Part shown: positions 53,441-63,713 of the stretch, piece by piece
Layout of the letters: each line of letters starts with the position of its first letter
How positions within the stretch are numbered: position 1 is the stretch's first letter
Assembly (NCBI GenBank): GCA_963575745.1
Contig: CAUYUJ010018496.1
Span: forward strand, 73,274-137,273
Direction of reading: 5' to 3'
From: Prorocentrum cordatum
Taxonomy: Eukaryota; Sar; Dinophyceae; Prorocentrales; Prorocentraceae
DNA: 64,000 nucleotides
Notes under the pieces: model-generated
Told to the model about the DNA's origin: nothing
The model's input: the letters and a program-made list of their open reading frames with translations, nothing else
The model's database searches: none
Program-made: the position numbers and the translations under genes

Positions 53441-54103
53441 GGTTTGCAACGGATGACAGCTTCGGCGACGCACGCTCGTGGCTTCGGGAGCGCGAACCTG
53501 TTGCAAGCTGCAAAGGGCTGTGGCCTCCGCCGGCGCGCGAACCTGTCGTAACTTCAATGGGACTGCGGCCCGGGGAGCGCGTGCCTGGCGTAAGCTGCTC
53601 GGGAGCGCTGCCTCGGGAGCGCGAGCCTGGCGCAACGTGCAAACGGCCTCCTCCTCCTCCTCCTCCTCCGCCTCCTCCTCCTCCTCCTCCTCCTCCTCCT
53701 CCTCCTCCCTCCTCCTCCTCCTCCTCCTCCTCCTCCTCCTCCTCCTCCTCCTCCTCCTCCTCCTCCGCCTAGTGGCCTCGGAGGCGCGAGCCTGGCACCA
53801 CGTAGGGAGCGGCGGCGGCCTCGGGAGCGCGAAGCTGCGGCACTTCACCGGGGACCGTGGCCTCGGGGCGCGCGGGCCTGGCACAAGCGTCTGGTTTCGG
53901 GGGTTGGACAGACCTCCTACCCTGGCACGTCGACTAAGGAATTGGCCGTTTTCGGTTCGCGAGAGGGCGTCGCGGCCGATATTTTTGCGGGTCCAGGTCC
54001 GTCGGTTTCGGTCCCAGGCCGTTTTCACTAAGGGGAGGTCTACTAAAGGGAGGTTTGTCCACCGCCGATGGTTGGCCCAGAAGGGAGCCGGGCGAACAGA
54101 GGG

Positions 54104-54292
54104 CGGTGCGATAGATCTGGTGCAGTAGATCTGTGGGGTTGCAGTGGATTTGGGGCGTGCAGTACATTCCGGTGCGCAAAGGCATTGCTGGAGTTTCGCG
54201 TGCAGCGCAGTAGCTGCAACACAGTACGATACAAGTCTCAGGCGCAGCACATTTGCAGTACAATTGCCCCAAATCTATTGCACCACGCACTT
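54104..54292. other. Possible short inverted-repeat element
   Basis: GGTGCGATAGATCTGG at the left and CCCCAAATCTATTGCACC at the right are partly complementary; TGCAGTA motifs fill the interior. A single copy, so tentative. Confidence 0.35.
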
Positions 54293-54327
54293 TCAACGGG
54301 ACCCCCTTTCGGGTCAACCAAAAAGAT

Positions 54328-54395
54328 CGAGGTCGGTTCGGGGAGGTACCCCGATGTTCTTCGTGCTTGTTGGATGTTCCTGTGCATCCTGGGGA
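54328..54395. repeat. GTCGGTTCGGGGAGG dispersed repeat
   Basis: GATCGAGGTCGGTTCGGGGA...ATGTTCTTCGTGCTTG...GGATGTTCCTGTGCATCC, also at 33696-33765 and partly at 54819-54875. Confidence 0.65.
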
Positions 54396-54530
54396 TGCTC
54401 TGAGTGTTTTGGCCAGCGGAGGGTCTCATTCTCTTGAAGGGTGTTAATTTGCGTCCTGGGTCCGGCCGTAATTTGCGAGGGGATGCAGCCTCGGGAGCGC
54501 CGGCCTGTTGTCATTCGCACAGGACTGGCG

Positions 54531-54692
54531 TGAAGTCGGGCCTGTCCCTCTACAGGGGGAATGTTCAAGAATAGTCCAAAGATAGTCTGGGGACTATTCT
54601 TGTTACTATATTCGAGCACTTGAGGAGTATTTTTCTGAGTATTTCTAAGTTTTCGCCCCAAATCCCCCAGTAGAGGGACAGGCCCGACCTAA
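54531..54692. mobile_element. MITE family 3 copy 3, 8-bp target duplication
   Basis: TGAAGTCGGGCCTGTCCCTC to GAGGGACAGGCCCGACCTAA, flanked by direct GACTGGCG (54523-54530 and 54693-54700). Inserted into the 45-bp minisatellite. Confidence 0.88.
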
Positions 54693-54888
54693 GACTGGCG
54701 CCAGAGGCGCGAGGCTGCCGCAGTTTGCGACGGGGGGGGGGCCCTCGGGAGGGCGTCCTTGGTGTATTTTAGACTCTGGCCTCGGGAGCGCGAATCCGGC
54801 ATACGGTCGGACTGAGGTACAAGATCGAGGTCGGTTCGGGGAGGCTGCCTTCATGTTCTTCGTGCTCGTTCAGAAGAATATCCTTCAT

Positions 54889-55036
54889 AGAGAGGCGCAT
54901 CCCACCACTCGCAAAAGTAACTACTCGCCAATGGCCTGGATCCGACGAGGGGGATTCGCGATCCATTACATCGAGGCAGACGCCTGCTTTTAGGACCGTT
55001 TGCGAGTAGGCACTTTGCGAGTAGTGGAACGCGCTC
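54889..55036. mobile_element. MITE family 4, complete copy
   Basis: Left GAGGCGCATCCCACCACTCG with CAAAAGTAACTACTCGC; right GCGAGTAGGCACTTTGCGAG with TAGTGGAACGCGCTC: inverted ends of about 45 bp. The interior matches 26074-26216 and 29820-29903 in reverse. Confidence 0.78.
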
Positions 55037-55207
55037 GGTGACTTCAAGAAAATGAAGCCCTGAGCCAGCCAAACTGAATAACACTCGAGGGCACCCTCCC
55101 CCAGGATGCAGAGGATTGCACTTTTTTCGAAGGGGTTGTGGCCTCGGTGGCGCGAGTCTGGCGTAGTGTACGAAGGATGCTGGCCTCGGGAGCGCGCATC
55201 TGGTGTA

Positions 55208-55410
55208 AGTCACGAGGGATTGTGAACCCAGACGTGATCGCGTCGTAAGAAAAAGTCAGGCTGGGAGGGTTTTGCCAGTTTTCGGCCTCGGGAGGCCCTC
55301 GCTGGGTCGCGGGGCCGTGAAAAACAATTCAGGACGGAAAACCGGCCCCGGGGAAAGGGCGGGGTCTTCAGGGACTCCGCATTGAAAAAATCAGGACGTC
55401 GCATGTCTGG
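55208..55410. mobile_element. MITE family 8, copy 2
   Basis: GTGAACCCAGACGTGATCGC, CTGGGAGGGTTTTGCCAG, CCTCGCTGGGTCGCGGGGCC, AAAAAATCAGGACGTCGCA: the same order as the copy at 62870. Confidence 0.72.
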
Positions 55411-55559
55411 GAATGCCCCAGGGCCCGTAGAGACATGTGATTATGCTGTGGTTAGCGATTGCTTCTCGGGCTCTCCGCCCTGCGCGGGACTTCCATCACT
55501 GCAACCATGGATTGAGAAAGAGGGAGCCTACAACGTGAACTGGGAACTTAGGGAGCCAC

Positions 55560-55650
55560 ATGCGAACCCTACCCCCTACCCCCCACGATTTCTGAGGGGG
55601 AGGGTGGGGTTCACATCAGAAATCGTGGGGGGCAGGGGTAGGGTTCGCAT
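55560..55650. repeat. Long GC-rich hairpin with G/C-run arms
   Basis: Left arm 55560-55595 (ATGCGAACCCTACCCC...ACGATTTCTGA) pairs with 55616-55650 (TCAGAAATCGTGGGG...GGGTTCGCAT) with one bulge and one mismatch; the loop is G-rich, 20 bp. One strand of the arms carries several G-runs. Confidence 0.9.
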
Positions 55651-55809
55651 ATGGTCCCCTAGAACTGGAGCTGCTGCAGGGAACGGGAACACCTGTGGCT
55701 CGCAGCCTATCGGCCCTCAAAGGGGGCTGGCTGATTTGGGCGTCCCAGGGGCCCTCGAAGGCCTCCCCGGAGGCCTCTGGAGATTCGGGGCTCCGAAGAT
55801 CCAGGGCTC

Positions 55810-55965
55810 TCACGAGGACGCGAAGTTATTCGCGCTTCGCTGTCCTCGTTCCTTCTCCCCCTCCTCCTCGTCCTCCTTTTCTCCCTTTGGCGGGGCGGCG
55901 CGAGAGCACGAAGTTATTCGCGCTTCGCGGAGCGCGAAGCGCGAAGTTGGGAGCCCTAGGAAGAT
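55810..55965. mobile_element. GCGAAGTTATTCGC family, copy 3
   Basis: GACGCGAAGTTATTCGCGCT, a TCC-rich middle (55855-55885), CACGAAGTTATTCGCGCTTC, GGAGCGCGAAGCGCGAAG, TGGGAGCCC; the same layout as 33205-33375. Confidence 0.7.
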
Positions 55966-56436
55966 CGAGGATCGTGGTCCTGGAGACCCGGTAGCTGCCC
56001 CCGAGGGCCAGAACGGAGGAATCAACCGCCAAGATAGAGCAAAGGAACAAGAAAACGCCTGAGATTTGGGCTTGGTGGCCTTCGTTCCATACCTCGGCTC
56101 TCCGGCATGGCAGCCTTCCGGGACCACCCGGGCACCTCCGGAACGCCCTCGACGAGGCAGAGCCGGAGGACGCGTGATGGGGGAGCGAGAACGGGGGGCA
56201 GCGAGGGCTGCAGGAAGGGGCCTTTTCCCGTTGGGGCCACTATAGAGGGGGCCCTCCTGGGGCCCAGAGAGGGGCCCCCCAGGGCCCCAGACGTGCACCT
56301 TTTTCTCGAGGCCGGGGGATTGTGGAGTCCCTGTGGGTTTCAGACGATGTTTTACGATCTTTCACGTTGCTCCTCATCATTATTCTGATATTTCCTCTCT
56401 CGCGTTCTCTCTCTCTCTCTCTCTCTCAATCTCTCC
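55966..56436. other. No supported gene
   Basis: Unique GC-rich sequence, then a TC run (56397-56426) leading into the CCATTR array. Confidence 0.35.
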
Positions 56437-58797
56437 CACTCCCATTCCCATTCCCATTCCATTCCCAATACCATTACCATTACCATTCCCATCCCCATTC
56501 CCATTCACATTACCATTACCTTTAGCTTTATCTTTACCTTTACCTTTACTATTACCATTACCATTGCAAAGGCCATTACAATTGCCATTGTCATTGCCAT
56601 TGACACTCCCATTGCCATTGCCATTGCCATTACCAGTGCCGTTGCCATTGCCATTGTATTGCCATTGCCAGTCGCCACCCCGTTACCATTACCATTACCA
56701 TTACCATTACCATTACCATTCCCAGTACCATTGGCCACTACCATTACCATTTCCATTACCATTAGCATTACCAACACCATTGCCATTGCCATTGCCATTG
56801 CCATTACCATTATCATTACCATTACCATTACCATTACCATTACCATTACCATTACCATTACCATTACCATTACCATTACCGCTGCCATCACCATTACAAT
56901 TCCCATTCCCATCACCATTGCCATTACCATGACCGTTACCAGTACCATTTCAATTACCATTACCATTGCCATTGCCATTATCATTACCACTACTACTACC
57001 ATTTCCATTCCCGTTCCCGTTCCAATTACCACTACGATCCCCATTCCCATTCCCATCCCCATTACCATTACCATTACCATGACCATGACCATTACCATTA
57101 CCATTGCCATGGCCATTGCTATTGCCATTGCCATTGCCGTTGCCATTGCCATTGCCATTGCCATTACCATTGCCATTGCCATCGCCGTTGCCATTGCCAT
57201 TGCCAGTCGCTACCCCGTTACCATTGCCATAAGCATTACCATTACCGTTACCGTCACCATTACCATTCCCAGTACCATTACCATTACCATTGTCATGGCC
57301 ATTACCATTACCAGTGCCATTGCCATTGCCATTCGCCACTACCATTACCATTACCATTCGCCACTACCATTACCATTGCCATTGCCATTGCCATTGCCAT
57401 TCGCCACTACCATGACCTTTGCCAGTACCATTACCATTCCGATTCACATTCCCATTCCCAATGCCATTACCATTATCATTACCATTACAACTGCCATTGC
57501 CATTAGCATTACCATTATCTGTACCTCTTCCTTTACCTTTACCCTGACCCTTACCATTCCCATTTCCGTTACCACTACCACTGCCATTTCCATTCCCGTT
57601 CCCACACCCATTCACATTCACATCCCCGTTCCCATTCACATTACCATTACCATTATCATTGCCATGGCCATGGCCATTACCATTGCCATTGTCATTCCCA
57701 TTGCCATTGCCATTACCATTACCGTTGCCATTGTCATTGTCATTGCCATTGCCAGTCGCTACCCCGTTACCACTATCATTACCGTTACCATTACCAGTAC
57801 CATTACCATTACTTCTGTCATTACCATTGCCATTGCCATTACCATTGCCATTAGCCACTACCATTACCATTGCGAGTACCATTTCCATTGCCATTCCCAT
57901 TCCCATGACCATTACCATTACCATTATCATTTCCTACCATTACCATCACCATTACCATTACCTTTACCTCTACCTTTACCCTTACCCTTACCCTTATCAT
58001 TCCCATTTCCGTTGCCATTGCCCCTACCATTTCCATTCCCGTTCCCATTCACATTCCCGTTCCCGTTCCCATGCCCACTACCATTGTCATTACCATTACA
58101 TTTACCATTGCCGTTGCCATTGCCATGGCCATTATCATTGTCATTGCCATTGCCATTGCCAATCCCATTGCCATTGCCATTACCATTACCGTTGCCATTG
58201 TCATTGTCATTGCCATTGCCAATCGCTACCCCGTTACCATTACCATTACTTCTGTCATTACCATTGCCATTCGCATTGCCATTGCCATTGCCATTCGCCA
58301 CTACCATTACCATTGCCAGTACAATTTCCATTGCCATTACCATTACCATTACCAGTACCGTTACCGTTACCATTACCATTACCATTACCGCTGCCATTAC
58401 CATGAGAATTCCCATTCCCAATACCATTACCATTTCCATTACCATTCCCAGTGCCATTACCATTACCATTACCACTATCATTTCCATTCCCGTTCCCATT
58501 TCCACTCCCATTCCCATTACCATTACCATTACCATTGTCAGTGCCGTTACCATTACCATTACCTCTACCTCTACCTTCACCTTTACTCTGACCATTCCCA
58601 TTACCATTGCCATGGCCATTACCATTGCCATTCCCATTGCCATTGCCATTACCATTACCGTTGCCATTGCCATTGTCATTGCCCCGCTACCCCGTTACCA
58701 CTATCATTACCGTAACCATTACCAGTACCATTACCATTACCATTGTCATAACCATTACCATTACCATTGCCGTTGCCGTTGCCGTTGCCATTGCAAT
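56437..58797. repeat. CCATTA / CCATTG hexamer array, 2.36 kb
   Basis: Several hundred hexamers, mainly CCATTA and CCATTG with CCCATT variants and rare single substitutions. Blocks of CCATTA and CCATTG alternate, and a longer motif with GCCAGTCGCTACCCCGTTACC recurs at about 56670, 57205, 57755 and 58220, pointing to higher-order duplication. Several frames are open over it by composition only. Confidence 0.95.
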
Positions 58798-58958
58798 TCG
58801 AGGATTTCAGTAGTAATCATTCAGTGGAGGGTTTCTGTAGGAATCCACATGTGGAGGATTTCATTAGGAATCATTCAGTGGAGGGTTTCGATAGGAACCC
58901 TTCTGTCGAGGATTTCACTGCGAATCCTTCTTACAGGGGCGTTCAATAGGAATCCTTC
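58798..58958. repeat. GAGGATTTC...AGGAATC repeat of about 30 bp
   Basis: Five to six diverged units alternating GAGGATTTCA-TAGGAATC and GGAGGGTTTC-(A/G)TAGGAA. Confidence 0.8.
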
Positions 58959-59095
58959 TAGGGGGAGGGCAGATGTGGCCACGTCGCATTCCTTTTTTCC
59001 TCCTGGCGTCCCCCCCCCAGAGGAAAAAATATCCTGGCGAAGGACCCAACCAGATGCAGTTGCGAGTACCGCAATTGTGAGTATCTTCTTCGATG
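58959..59095. other. Lead-in to the 90-bp array
   Basis: 58985-59050 contains CCTTTTTTCC...GGCGTCCCCCCCCCAG...AAAAAA and GGACCCAACC. A comparable segment occurs in reverse at 60555-60640, so the array is bracketed by diverged inverted copies. Confidence 0.5.
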
Positions 59096-60434
59096 GCGCT
59101 CCCTATGGGGCCACGAACCGTATGAGGGGTGTGCCGAAATCTGTGCGGTGGGCGCATGGGAGCGCAGCCACTGGGGCCTTCGCTGGAGCTCCCTATGGGG
59201 CCACGAAACGTGTGAGGGGTGTGCCGAAATGGGTGCGGTGGGCGCATGGGAGCGCAGCCACTGGGGCCTTCGCTGGAGCTCCCTATGGGGCCACGAAACG
59301 TGTGAGGGGTGTGCCGAAATGGGTGCGGTGGGCGCATGGGAGCGCAGCCACTGGGGCCTTCGCTGGAGCTCCCTATGGGGCCACGAAACGTGTGAGGGGT
59401 GTGCAGAAATGGGTGCGGTGGGCGCATGGGAGCGCAGCCACTGGGGCCTTCGGTGGAGCTCCCTATGGGGCCACGAAACGTGTGAGGGGTGTGCCGAAAT
59501 CTGCGCGGTGGGCGCATGGGAGCGCAGCCACTGGGGCCTTCGCTGGAGCTCCCTATGGGGCCACGAAGCGTATGAGGGGTGTGCCGAAATGGGTGCGGTG
59601 GGCGCATGGGAGCGCAGCCACTGGGGCCTTCGCTGGAGCTCCCTATGGGGCCACGAAACGTGTGAGGGGTGTGCCGAAATGGGTGCGGTGGGCGCATGGG
59701 AGCGCAGCCACTGGGGCCTTCGCTGGAGCTCCCTATGGGGCCACGAAACGTGTGAGGGGTGTGCCGAAATCTGTGCGGTGGGCGCATGGGAGCGCAGCCA
59801 CTGGGGCCTTCGGTGGAGCTCCCTATGGGGCCACGAAACGTGTGAGGGGTGTGCCGAAATGGGTGCGGTGGGCGCATGGGGGCAGCCACTGGGGCCTTCG
59901 CTGGAGCTCCCTATGGGGCCACGAAACGTGTGAGGGTGTGCCGAAAACGCATTGGCAGCCTGGGGCCTTCGCTGGAGCTCCCTATGGGGCCACGAAACGT
60001 GTGAGGGGTGTGCCGAAATGGGTGCGGTGGGCGCATGGGAGCGCAGCCACTGGGGCCTTCGGTGGAGCTCCCTATGGGGCCACGAAGCGTGTGAGGGGTG
60101 TGCCGAAATCTGTGCGGTGGGCGCATGGGACCGCAGCCTCTGGGGCCTTCGCTGGAGCTCCCTATGGGGCCACGAAACGTGTGAGGGGTGTGCCGAAATG
60201 CGTGCGGTGGGCGCATGGGAGCGCCGCCACTGAGGCCTTCGCTGGAGCTCCCTATGGGGCCACGAAACGTGTGAGGCGTGTGCCGAAATGGGTGCGGTGG
60301 GCGCATGGGAGCGCAGCCACTGGGGCCTTCGTGGAGCTCCCTATGGGCCACGAAACGTGTGAGGGGTGTGCCGAAATCTGTGCGGTGGGCGCATGGGAGC
60401 GCAGCCACTGGGGCCTTCGCTGGAGCTCCCTATG
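59096..60434. repeat. 90-bp tandem array, 15 units
   Basis: Unit GTGCCGAAATGGGTGCGGTG ... GCGCAGCCACTGGGGCCTTC ... CTATGGGGCCACGAAACGTG. Nine consecutive unit starts (59131 to 59851) are exactly 90 bp apart; later units carry small deletions. Because 90 is divisible by three, two plus frames and one minus frame stay open throughout. Variation between units is split across codon positions in each frame, so no frame is clearly under constraint. Confidence 0.96.
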
Positions 60435-60437
60435 ATC

Positions 60438-60447
60438 GTCATGATGG

Positions 60448-60497
<50 letters not shown>

Positions 60498-60722
60498 GCA
60501 GGAGGGAGGGGGCAGCGGGAGGAGGAGTGAACGCGGGGCGCTGTCTCTTCAAAACGAGGACCCAACACCACAGGATGGTTGGGAAAAAAAACATTTTTTT
60601 TTGCTGGGGGGGGGGACGCCGAGAAAAAAAAAGGCAGACAGGTAGGAGGAGGGGGAGGGGGAGGAGGAGGAGGAGGAGGAGGAGGAGGAGGAGGAGGAGG
60701 AGGACGACGACGACGACGACAC
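60438..60722. repeat. GAT, GGA and CGA microsatellites
   Basis: GAT at 60445-60497, GGA at 60645-60702, CGA at 60703-60720, with homopolymer A, T and G runs at 60580-60630. Confidence 0.88.
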
Positions 60723-61226
60723 AGAGCAGAGTTTGCACAGAAACAGTCGCGAACTCAGCGCGAAAGCCTCGCGCGCGCGCTTTGGAACCACAGGGACTCC
60801 ACAATCCCCCGTACCCTTTTTCTCCCCCCCCCCCACCTCCATCGCCCCCCCCCAGGAGGCGTTGCCCGACGCAGCTGCTGGAGCGCGCCCCGAGGCGAGG
60901 GGCCCTCCGCGAGGGCCCCCCGCAGGCCCCCCCGGAGGCCCCCGATGCCTCGGCTCTCCGGCAGCCCTGGCGCCTGCGGGACGCCCTCGGCGAGGCGCCG
61001 CCGCTGGAGCGCGCGCCTCCCGAGGCGAGAGTGAAGTCGGGCGCGTCCCTCTCCAAGAGGACGATTCGAAAGTGGTCAAAAGATGGGCTGGGGACGGCGT
61101 TGGACTGCTGCTGGCTGCTTTCGAACATGTGTTTGACTGCTTCGAAGAATCAGGGGCTCGAGCCTTGGCTCAACGAGTTCAGGTCGAGCCGTGCCCGCAC
61201 CCCCCTCTCGCAGAGCTGCGCTCGAG
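60723..61226. other. Upstream region of the secreted-protein gene
   Basis: GC-rich. 61030-61080 (GTGAAGTCGGGCGCGTCCCTCT...GGGGACGG) resembles the left part of MITE family 3. No promoter motif is identifiable. Confidence 0.4.
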
Positions 61227-61820
61227 ATGTGGGCGCCGGCCCTGCTCCTCGTGCTCCTGGCCGCGCCGGCCCATGCGGGCGGCACCGGCGGCGCCGGGGC
61301 CGCCTGCGCCGAGGGCGAGGAGGAGGAGGCGCACGCCCTGCTGCAGACTGCCGGGCAGAGCGGTGGAGCCGGCGCAGACGTGGCTGCCACTGGCGACCCC
61401 CGCCTTCAGAACGCTTTTGGCCAGCGGTTGGACTTGATGAAACCAGGGAAGCATGATCTGATTACCACGAACGCCCACGGCATTGTCGATGACGAGTCGA
61501 AGCAACCGAACCGCAGTCTTTTTTCCGTACCGTGTCGTGGCCCCAGCTCTGTCTACAATGATAATTGCTGTTTGGGAGATAATTTCAGGGACAAGTGTGA
61601 AGCATGCATGTGCGCCGGCTTTGACGCGACATTGTGGTGCAACCGCGACCAGGACCCGTTCCCAGGCTGCAATCACGACGGCCAGTGTGGTACAAGCAGC
61701 GGGTGCTTCAAATTATTGCCTCCTCGTTCACCATGTGCGGAGACCTTGCAGTGCGAACACCAAGGCAGCCAAGGCCCTTACCAATTCATGTGCGTCCACG
61801 GAAGGTGCATACTCTTTTAG
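61227..61820 (+). CDS. Secreted cysteine-rich protein
   Basis: The ATG at 61227 is chosen because it directly begins a signal peptide (MWAPALLLVLLAAPAHA, cleavage likely after AHA); in-frame codons upstream would bury it. The protein has 197 residues. An acidic region (EGEEEEAHALLQ) is followed by GDPRLQNAFGQRLDLMKPGKH, a variant of the GDPHLxNxxGxxFDL motif common in dinoflagellate secreted/surface proteins and vWF-D-like domains. The C-terminal about 95 residues contain 14 cysteines (CRGPSS, NCCLGD, CEACMCAG, CNHDGQCG, CETLQC-like spacing, CVHGRCILF), implying a disulfide-rich extracellular fold. The frame is intact, intron-free in this stretch, and ends at TAG 61818-61820. No enzymatic motif is seen. 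Role in cell-surface or secreted material is inferred. Confidence 0.75.
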   Translation: MWAPALLLVLLAAPAHAGGTGGAGAACAEGEEEEAHALLQTAGQSGGAGADVAATGDPRLQNAFGQRLDLMKPGKHDLITTNAHGIVDDESKQPNRSLFSVPCRGPSSVYNDNCCLGDNFRDKCEACMCAGFDATLWCNRDQDPFPGCNHDGQCGTSSGCFKLLPPRSPCAETLQCEHQGSQGPYQFMCVHGRCILF

Positions 61821-62165
61821 CATGATTAGTCGCTTCCTCTCGTCTTGCAATGTCTGGTCTCTGCAGCGCGGCATTCAGTGTAGCTTACCTTTCGTCTGTA
61901 ACCTTCGTTTCGGATGCAATATCTGATCATAGCATTCATTGCAGCTTACCTGACGGTTGCCCTACTTTCAGATGCAAGTGACCAGGCTCCGGCCCGCCCG
62001 CGCCGCCCCTAAGGGGCCTGCCGGCCCGCCGGCCGGCGGACTCGCGCGTCTGCGTCTGCGTTATCACAACCTGCAAGGCCAGGCCGGAGACCGTGAGCAT
62101 CGTTTAATGGCAGTGCGAAGCCGCCAAGCAGCATCAGTCGTTTCCTCTCGTCTTGCAACGTCCTT
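61821..62165. other. 3' flank with short repeats
   Basis: AGTCG(C/T)TTCCTCTCGTCTTGCAA occurs at 61827 and 62136; TT-GGATGCAATATCTGATCA and GCATTCA(T/G)TG-AGCTTACCT occur as near-duplicates. Probably 3' untranslated or repeat-derived. Confidence 0.45.
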
Positions 62166-62220
62166 CCTGCCTGCCCTCCTCCTCCTCCTCCTCCTCCTCC
62201 TCCTCCTCCTCCTCCTCCTT
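62166..62220 (+). repeat. TCC microsatellite
   Basis: About 50 bp of CTC repeats. Confidence 0.9.
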
Positions 62221-62225
62221 CCACA

Positions 62226-62413
62226 TGAAGACCTGGTCAGCTCCCCGCCAGGCGTTTTCCCACAATCGGGGAAGCACGCGAGACCTTCTGAGAGTTATCG
62301 GTTAAACCCTCACCACAGTTTTGAAGACCTGGTCAGCTCCCCGCCAGGCGTTTTTCCGCAATCGGGGAAGCATGCGAGACCTTCTGAGAGTTATCCCTTA
62401 AATTCTCAGCATT
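62226..62413. repeat. 96-bp unit in two tandem copies
   Basis: GAAGACCTGGTCAGCTCCCC...GGGGAAGCACGCGAGACC...GAGAGTTATC, copies at 62226-62320 and 62322-62413 with about nine differences. Confidence 0.9.
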
Positions 62414-62439
62414 CGTGAAAAAAATCAGGGGCTCGAGCC

Positions 62440-62605
<166 letters not shown>

Positions 62606-62869
62606 CGGCCGCCCACGACGGCGCTGGCGGCCCACCACTGCCAGCGGGCGCGGGCGCGGCCGGGGCCACTACGCCGGAGGCCCGCGGCCAGAGTTTCCAA
62701 AGCTCTCCGCGCCGCTTTGGACACCCAGGGCCCCCTGGGCCACGGGAGGGGCGCTCCTGAGGCCATTCTGACCTCCCTGGAACTCTTGGGGACACCTTCG
62801 GCCAGGGACGCCCTTGGCAAAGCCCGAAGGAGAGAGCGGGCGCGGGCGCGGCCGGCTCCGCCACCTCGG

Positions 62870-63060
62870 GTCACGAACCCAGACGCGATCGCGGCGCAAG
62901 AAAAAAGCGTCGCGACGGGAGGTTTTTGGCCGTTGGGTCCGGGGGGGCCTCGCCGGGCCTCGGGGCCGTCAAGAAGCGACTCGGGGCGAAGAGCCGGTCA
63001 CGGGGAAAGGGTCGGGGCTTGCAGGGACCGAGCATTGATCCTGCCTTTTTTCGGGCCCCA
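62870..63060. mobile_element. MITE family 8, copy 3
   Basis: CACGAACCCAGACGCGATCG, GCGACGGGAGGTTTTTGG, CTCGCCGGGCCTCGGGGCCG, TCAAGAAGCGACTCGGGGCG, GGGAAAGGGTCGGGGCTTGC. Confidence 0.75.
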
Positions 63061-63129
63061 GGACCCGCACTCGAAGAGCCGCAGGGGCTCCGGGCGCGGT
63101 TGTCTGCGATGTTGAAGTTTTTTCGCTGC

Positions 63130-63275
63130 GTTGGACCTCAGGGTCGGGTCATGAAGAACTCACGGCGGACGGTTTTTGACAGTTTTCAGCCTTTGGCGGC
63201 CCCCGCCGGGTTCCAGGGTCGTCAAAAAACGGCTTGGGATGACAAGCCCGGCCCTGGGGAGACTTGGGCCGGGTG
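63130..63275. mobile_element. MITE family 8, copy 4
   Basis: GGCGGACGGTTTTTGACAG...CCCCGCCGGGTTCCAGGGTC...TCAAAAAACGGCTTGGGATG...CCCTGGGGA. Confidence 0.7.
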
Positions 63276-63384
63276 TTGCCAGGAGCGCCCCTGGCCCGAG
63301 GTGCCAAGGCGCCCCCAGGGGTTCCAAGGAGGCCCCCGCGGCCTCCAGAAGAAGGCCCCCTCACGAGGCCCAGGGGCCCCGACC

Positions 63385-63550
63385 CAGAGATCCGACGTCG
63401 TGATTTTTTCCATACGGGGTCCCCGGAAGTCTGCACCCATTCCCCAGGACCGGTTTTTCACCCTGACTTGTTTTTTGACCGTCCTTGGGCCCGGCGACGG
63501 CCCCTAGAGGCCGAAAATTGTGAAAAAACTCCGTCTTGATTTTTTCAAGA
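63385..63550. mobile_element. MITE family 8, copy 5, reversed
   Basis: Reverse complement of the family: CGACGTCGTGATTTTTTCCA, CCCCAGGACCGGTTTTTCAC, TTTTTTGACCGTCCTTGGGC, GAGGCCGAAAATTGTGAAAA. Confidence 0.7.
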
Positions 63551-63713
63551 CGTTGGATCTCTGGGGAGGGGCATCCAAAACGGAGGGGGCGCCTTGGGCC
63601 AGGGGCACCTCTCTGGCAGCCCCCGACGCTGGGGTTCGACGTTGCGAGAAAGTCGCGACGTCGGGGGAGTCTGGGGCCGTCCCCCGGGGCTCCGAGGGCG
63701 TGTGTCTTTTGGG

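Larger units (their letters stand above)
53441..55215. repeat. Scattered minisatellite of about 45 bp (GGCCTCGGGAGCGCGA)
   Basis: Units with TGGC(T/C)TCGGGAGCGCGAACCTG and GTAACTTGCAA-like ends lie in tandem at 53485-53650 and 53770-53895 and as stragglers at 54480-54525, 54695-54800 and 55135-55210. A TCC tract (53644-53768) and two MITEs (54531-54692, 54889-55036) interrupt what looks like one former array. Confidence 0.65.

Noticed and set aside
56659-60435. 1258-codon plus-strand frame
   Set aside because: It joins the CCATTR satellite, a 30-bp repeat and the 90-bp array. Openness is due to repeat units divisible by three; there is no domain and no unique sequence.
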